Shown here in pieces: positions 60,201 to 64,000 of a stretch of DNA of 64,000 bases. Both the position numbers and the translations under genes were made by a program. The DNA is taken from assembly GCA_023091735.1 (NCBI GenBank), contig JALKBU010000143.1, positions 1 through 64,000 of the forward strand, in the 5' to 3' direction. Numbering within the stretch: position 1 is the first letter of the stretch; each line of letters starts with the position of its first letter. The notes beneath the pieces were generated by a model that made no database searches, was not told where the DNA came from, and saw only the letters and a program-made list of their open reading frames with translations. This stretch comes from Trichomonas tenax (taxonomy: Eukaryota > Parabasalia > Trichomonadida > Trichomonadidae).

Positions 60201-60794
60201 AATTGTATTTGATGTCATATTTTCGCTTGTCATGAGTGTAAAAATTGAATTGCACAATAAATACCACCAATGCTCAATGCTATCACGATGGTCCGTAATA
60301 TGGTTGCATAAAATCTGAACAAGTTCTTGTTTGAGGAGATCTACCTTCTCTTTTGTTTGTTCTTTCGATTTTTGATTATCGCGAGGAACGTGTCGATAAT
60401 ATGTTGATTTTTCGAGGAGATTTCCAAAGGCTGTCATCGTATCAGGTTCAATTTCCAAAGTAGAAAGCAAATCGAGATAAACTATATATGCATCTTTATA
60501 CTTAGGAAGTGGAATCGATGGACTAAGAAGGTATTTAAAGACTGTTAAAATTTTTGGGACATAAAGCTTGTAATCCATCGATCTAAGTATCTTTTTCTCG
60601 GCAATAAGTTTATACATCGCGATTCCTTGGTCAAACGCAGTATCTTTCGAAAAGATTTTTTGCATAAAATTCATTGATTCGTTCGATTTCAACGTTTCGA
60701 AGAAAACATTGCTGAAATTCTTGAACTCTTTGTTTATGGACTCGACATCACGTCTGTAAATGGCTTCTCGCAAAGATTTGCAGCCTTGATCCAT
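57219..60794 (-). CDS. RalGAP-alpha/tuberin-like protein, thumb missing
   Basis: 1,191 residues, mostly HEAT-like helices. A Ser/acidic linker (about 920-975, SSEGEFISSKYSSSSD) leads to a C-terminal domain (about 980-1185) that matches the Rap/RalGAP fold: LFQQFVYSLAG (AYEDFVAGLGW), QIEIIFFESYITSF (VEVIFHVSTRMP), CPLRTGLIIVKTV and SFGPIHEEMLVTPNALPALLRATI (FFGPL...G-VLPIMVRATAIN). The segment with the GND Asn thumb between these blocks is not present (NQTVPTVCICP follows directly), so GAP activity is unlikely. In RalGAP/TSC complexes one subunit is scaffold only. A partner subunit was not seen in this window. ATG 60794 is clear. Confidence 0.7.
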   Translation of the reverse strand: MDQGCKSLREAIYRRDVESINKEFKNFSNVFFETLKSNESMNFMQKIFSKDTAFDQGIAMYKLIAEKKILRSMDYKLYVPKILTVFKYLLSPSIPLPKYKDAYIVYLDLLSTLEIEPDTMTAFGNLLEKSTYYRHVPRDNQKSKEQTKEKVDLLKQELVQILCNHITDHRDSIEHWWYLLCNSIFTLMTSENMTSNTIPDDLNFNFEMVLDFILCYVNNNNYNLLLKYPNLFLLLVVKVSITKIGYIFRCYDTINPTALGNIFVEAIKKMDSLSVSIFIRSTIRTFGREFANNTNDTNFLKARNHYKTLTFDVWSYIVQQKYAKTILEQLVDLTVISYDLFSIFSLLHLSYLAGEPPPKDFLNKILQMDKPAKSEAAAFSCVLATVFAHQMLILDKSYQFSFDNDCCTFVIKNHDTDITKLHLLLPTCYLIRGILILSDSRSNEEANNYVNAFFNISKLDINLFTFYACFAETLLIIAKTEVSPSIKFNPIVVFENQLHRFIAISDGWLQPELNISSVSLLIQILETRSCGHNINPSIAIRIMSSLMRAVAISEPSQAFRCATLLSKVVSIGSPIFMVCGPFLISYARFFIDNIASSPSPKIMSALTGISQFYAQSGKSCKTAVESIELRVKQLLRDCQTRHLKFAQDYFFSSNTTKGEVMCAESQQVCSNAAQLLKIWFNKNPCPEVLAAITCCVICSVARDEMPDTELAGALGSDKSLQMFEGDIAVGMSCIAEFGENLNVLFNSYVDMVCQTLTDVFLGPLKEGTTTNPDVSLLFLIADMALRSGRQENVWHLFDQIINSKIIDCNFYIDLLINYVGRCGSVVQPVFQKIRHENATCLAVTSKNVLQVIEDALSFHLVVTQGISGRSTHSFKAFSDSKNDNTKSPKEIVERTYEPKSEIYEFENKPKLFSYVRKELEERGFQNLLTSSVAFANINKDKSDDISPISSEGEFISSKYSSSSDSPNFDVTFAAMSSLGLYGDFLTQCSIPKVTTDLEKILSTNWRLSLRIPVSFYPSNCENLKTAKQVSWDNASPLFQQFVYSLAGTSNDLCSLKYSTWNTDVTFDINPLLIKSGRQILVDPQIEIIFFESYITSFATKNQTVPTVCICPLRTGLIIVKTVSEPGKSFGPIHEEMLVTPNALPALLRATISSIFTKCPGRSSSFQRIDKQMKMRKWINKVYENVRVYQMH

Positions 60795-61419
60795 TGGTTT
60801 TTATTGTTTTTTATTTTAAAAATTTTTACTGTGTCAAATTTGACAGCAATGATTTTTCTTTTCTATTAAGTTAATTTTTATAATATATTTGGATTATATT
60901 GACTATTTTATTCAATTTTGCTTGCTAATTTTACCTTAATTTCTATTATTTCATTTAGATTTTTAAATTCTCCATGATTTTACATGACATGGTATAGTTT
61001 TCTAGATTTCGTTGACAACAAAATTTTATATATCAAAGATTGTGAACACTTTTAACTATAATTGCTATAATCGAACTCAACTTGATAATTTTATAAGTTA
61101 GATCGCTGTTTCACCAATTCCATTGTTACAGAAAATTGATCAATGGCATATACAGGATTGATAAGTGCATTCATATTTTTCACATTTTTCAATTTTAAAT
61201 ATTTGAATAGAGTTCTATCATGACTACCATATCAAACATATGGGCTATCGATTGCATTGTCTATCATAGATGGTTTATATATTTTGATTAATCATTCCAA
61301 TTATTCAGAAATGAAGTTGTCATTATTTTATCCTCAAAATGACATAAAAGTTTATATTCATGAAAGAGAATTAACTTTAGAACTTTTATTAAAGTTCATG
61401 AAAATGAACGTTTATTTAA
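60795..61419. other. Spacer; divergent promoter side of RalGAP-like gene
   Basis: 625 bp without a gene. The 14-bp palindrome at 60832 is listed separately. A CAATTTTATATATC stretch and AT-runs make up the rest. Confidence 0.5.
60832..60845. promoter_or_regulatory. 14-bp perfect palindrome TGTCAAATTTGACA
   Basis: TGTCAAATTTGACA is a perfect dyad 37 bp upstream of the RalGAP-like ATG (minus strand). Half-sites TTTGACA/TGTCAAA recur near other gene starts (TTTTTGACAC at 49174 and 54592, TTTGACAAAAG at 27111, TTTTTGTCAA at 31560). It looks like a binding site for a dimeric factor, but no binding is shown. Confidence 0.45.
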
Positions 61420-62554
61420 TTACCAATTAATAAATGGTATCAATATGCCATATGAAAGTCTATGACGAAAATCAATAGAACAAATATTCTGAACACAATT
61501 AAAAGGAAGAAAATCTACAATTGTAATTCTTGCATATCCATAGCCAATATTAGCTCCGGTAACAAATGAAACATCAGTGAGTTCATATGGACCGGTTTCT
61601 GATAGTTTGTAATATCCTTGCTCCAAATTACTTCCAAATCCATTTTTGACGTATAGAAGATTTTTTGGAACTGGGATATTACGATTCAAAGCGAAAGATG
61701 ACCCACCACCAGCGCCGGAGTTTGATCCTCCATCAGCATAACCTCCGAAGAAGCCACCACCGGCACCAGCAGTTTCAAAAGTTGTTTTAGAAGATGACAT
61801 TCCATTACCGAACGAAAATCCGGCTAAAGTTGTCACTTCTTTTGCCTGCTGGTAAACTCCATTAATGAAATATCCTTGTCCTGGATATCCACCAGCACCG
61901 GCTGTCCCATCGTTGCCACCTCCAAGAGTGCCCATAGGATCCTCAGCACCACCGCCGCCTCCCGCAACTAATATTCGAGTAAACAACGAATTTTCATTCA
62001 CACGGAAGTCAGTGGCACCACCTCCTGATGAAGCGCCATATAACGCATCACCAGTAATGGAGGAACCTCCTCCGTTATATCCTCCTTTATTTTCACTAGA
62101 AGAAACGGAATAAGTTCCTTTTCCACCAATATTTATATAAATTAAAGTTGTCGTTTTGAGGTTCAATATACCGGATGCGTAGCCTCCTGCACCTGAATTC
62201 GATGATGTAGAGGGGCAGGAATAGTTTCCACCAACGGATTGAATCTCATTTTGATATAAGCATAGATTAATATTCGATGGATTTCTTGGAGATGATACAT
62301 AATTTCCGTAGTATCCTCCACTTGCTCCAAACGCTTCAAATTTATATATTCCGGGATTCAATGTAATTTCAATTGGCACGCATGAAGTGGAGTCAACACA
62401 TGGATACTTAAAGGTGTGGACGCCATTTGAACTCCAAAATTGTCCACCAAAATTAGTTACATTTAGGATGTTAGTCTTAAGGCTTCACTGACACCATTCA
62501 ATTTTTAACCTTATTAGTGGACGATTGAGCCCCATTTATTAGCATAACAAGCAT
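61420..62554 (-). pseudogene. Glycine-rich surface-type protein 2, 5' end broken
   Basis: The open body carries FWSSNGVHTFKYPC, then Cys-x-P, NPGIYKFEAFGASGG (start of the ALK-type glycine-rich domain), GGGATDFRVNENSLFTRILVAGGGGGAED, GGGFFGGYADGGSNSGAGGGSS and YGYARITIV, ending with a Cys-containing tail. The body's own frame starts after TGA near 62488 and lacks an ATG. Just upstream a signal peptide-like start (ATG 62554-62552, LVMLINGAQSS) lies in another frame and ends at TGA 62500-62498. So the 5' end has at least a stop and a shift. Family members are secreted or surface proteins of unknown role. Confidence 0.65.
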
Positions 62555-63432
62555 AAATAAAAATGTCTGAAGTAGTGTTGGATATAGTAATGATCCATCT
62601 ATAAAATGTATTGTCTCATTTTTCATATCTTTGAACTTTTTTGTAACATCCGAAAAACACACTAGAAGTGCATTCATTCTGGATGATTTTTTTAACCTTA
62701 ATTTTAAATCTCAGTACATGGTGCTATTCATGAGATTCTGAAACGGTACATTTATGGTAAAAAAAATTATCATATATATACATGAAATTATGCTTTGGAA
62801 AAGTGACACATTTTGGATGTTTCATGGACACTCAAAATATCAAAAAAAATCGGGCCTTCGGCGCTGGCGCGGAGTCATCATCGCCTTAGGCAGTTCAAAA
62901 GCAATCAAAGTTCGCCAAGATTTTCATAAAAATAAGATATTTGACAAATGATATGTTGTATTCGCTTTAAATTTAGCATACTTGCTGAGAGCATCTCATT
63001 TTGGGCGATGGGAGGTGGATTTTGCTGTGAAAATAACATCTCCGAAATCTTGAATTCAATTTTTAACGAATAAAGTAAGCTGGTTCGATAATAAATTTGA
63101 AATAAATCGTAAAATGTCTAGTTTGTTTGGTGAGAGGAGATGATTTCCTGTGTTTTTTCGAGAAAAATGCAAAATGAAGGATAATCTTATGAGTACAGGT
63201 AGCGATTAATCAAAGTATTGACTAACTCGTGAAAATTGTCAACAAAGACCGATTAATTGATGTGTTTATGTGATTCCATCGCATCTTTGTCTGCTTAAAA
63301 AATGATATTGTTTACAAGAACTTTATAGAACTTAATTGAATTGTGTGTCCCTTACATGTCAGAAGTGTCAAGCGTCACTTTTATGTGTTCTAGCTTTACA
63401 AAACCCTGCAGTTTTTTTGGAGAAAACTAAGC

Positions 63433-63675
63433 ATGCGGCGGTTATACGCAAAGTACGTTATTTTGTTTTTAAATATGCAAAATTTCTCTCTTCTTGAATC
63501 CACACTCAAATGTGGTGTCATCATCCCTTGGAACTTGGCAGGTGCATTGAAGAATCCAATGCTTTATTTTGGCATTGAACTCAACTTTTCGATATTGCCT
63601 ATTATGTCCTGGGAATTGAAAATATTATGCTTTCAAATTTCAAAGCTATTTTATCACCATAAATTGATTAATTAA
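63433..63675 (+). CDS. 80-codon ORF, doubtful
   Basis: ATG 63433 opens 80 codons of hydrophobic and basic residues with two weak hydrophobic stretches. A TCACTTTTATG resembling an Inr lies about 60 bp upstream, but its own ATG is in another frame. No family is recognised. It may be chance or a decayed membrane protein. Confidence 0.25.
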   Translation: MRRLYAKYVILFLNMQNFSLLESTLKCGVIIPWNLAGALKNPMLYFGIELNFSILPIMSWELKILCFQISKLFYHHKLIN

Positions 63676-63824
63676 CATGTAATTAATCAAATAAACCAAA
63701 TTTTAATACCATAACAATAAAAAATGTGATTAGAGAAAGAATAATAAAGTATTGCATCAATATAGCTATTTGGCAGCAAAAAATATTTGAACATGCATAA
63801 AATTATTATGTGAGAATAATTCTG

Positions 63825-63902
63825 AGTACGCACACTTCGTAGACTATATAAAAATTGAGCAGGTCTGGTCGATTTTCAGAATTTATTTGGCCTGTGCGTA
63901 CT
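63825..63902. repeat. Inverted repeat AGTACGCACA / TGTGCGTACT
   Basis: A perfect 10-bp inverted pair separated by 58 bp, with a further TACGCACC at about 63914 in the direct orientation and GCGCAC near 63952. GC-rich words repeated in both orientations within 130 bp suggest a regulatory cluster or the end of an element that continues beyond the window. Confidence 0.5.
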
Positions 63903-64000
63903 ATCAATTATACGCACCGCAGAAAAAATTCAGTGTGTTTTAAAATTGAACGCGCACTATAGCTTATTGATAGGAAATTGGTAAATTTTATGAATGATTC

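Larger units (their letters stand above)
62555..64000. other. End of window, mainly non-coding
   Basis: No supported intact gene. A GC-rich island at about 62849-62890 (CGGGCCTTCGGCGCTGGCGC and following) lies in AT-rich DNA. An inverted pair AGTACGCACA/TGTGCGTACT is at 63825-63834 and 63893-63902. Confidence 0.5.

Overview
The window is nuclear DNA of a protist, most likely a parabasalid (trichomonad such as Tritrichomonas or Trichomonas; I cannot settle the genus). It is strongly AT-rich, and the genes are single open frames in which I saw no intron with the trichomonad 3' motif ACTAACACACAG. Several starts sit just downstream of TCACTTT/TCATTTT-type sequences, which match the known trichomonad initiator (Inr). 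The malate dehydrogenase is of the trichomonad cytosolic type, and there are multi-copy glycine-rich, GT61 and armadillo-like families. Several apparent starts in the raw frames are TTG or GTG, so I moved them to the first plausible ATG, using the Inr where visible.

Layout. 0-1.1 kb: a broken KilA-N-like/T5orf172 (virus-type) gene between two GC-rich hairpins. 1.1-4.4 kb: GAF-cyclic nucleotide phosphodiesterase. 5-7.5 kb: a five-TM membrane protein, a type I membrane protein and a small ORF. 8-13.5 kb: two members of a lineage-specific helical (ARM-like) family, ribosomal protein uS10 and a coiled-coil protein. 13.5-15.3 kb: a RecA2-only relative of Has1/DDX18 and malate dehydrogenase. 16.8-22 kb: a TOG-domain protein, a TMEM181/Wntless-like receptor and an HMG-box protein behind a coupled uORF. 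23.5-30.8 kb: a SNF1/MARK-type kinase with a KA1 tail, a GT61 protein with a degenerate motif, a two-repeat Myb protein behind two long hairpins, a frameshifted BBS5 gene and a SUN-like membrane protein. 31.5-37 kb: a membrane P-loop ATPase, an inactive-looking USP, a second GT61 gene and a broken glycine-rich gene. 37.5-40 kb: SEL1L/Hrd3 homologue and ribosomal protein uL2. 40-47 kb: gene-poor, with a third ARM-like gene and relics. 46.7-64 kb: a broken Cdc20/Cdh1 gene, a small myristoylation-type coiled-coil protein, a CARMIL-like leucine-rich-repeat protein, a FAM120/asteroid-like PIN-fold protein, a RalGAP/tuberin-like protein lacking its catalytic thumb, and a second broken glycine-rich gene.

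The genes are ordinary housekeeping, signalling, secretory and cytoskeletal genes on both strands with very short spacers (12 to 40 bp between some divergent starts), separated by long AT-rich stretches containing gene relics. The most interesting points are: intact-looking but damaged genes for conserved machinery (BBS5, Cdc20/Cdh1); a run of pseudo-enzymes (RecA2-only helicase, Cys-less USP, thumb-less RalGAP, GT61 without its HG motif); a three-member ARM-like family, one member of which has TTG where its paralogues have the start ATG; the hairpin-flanked virus-type gene; and a hairpin whose arm is an exact 16-nt inverted copy of the Inr of the adjacent Myb gene. No CRISPR, tRNA, rRNA or intact transposon was found.
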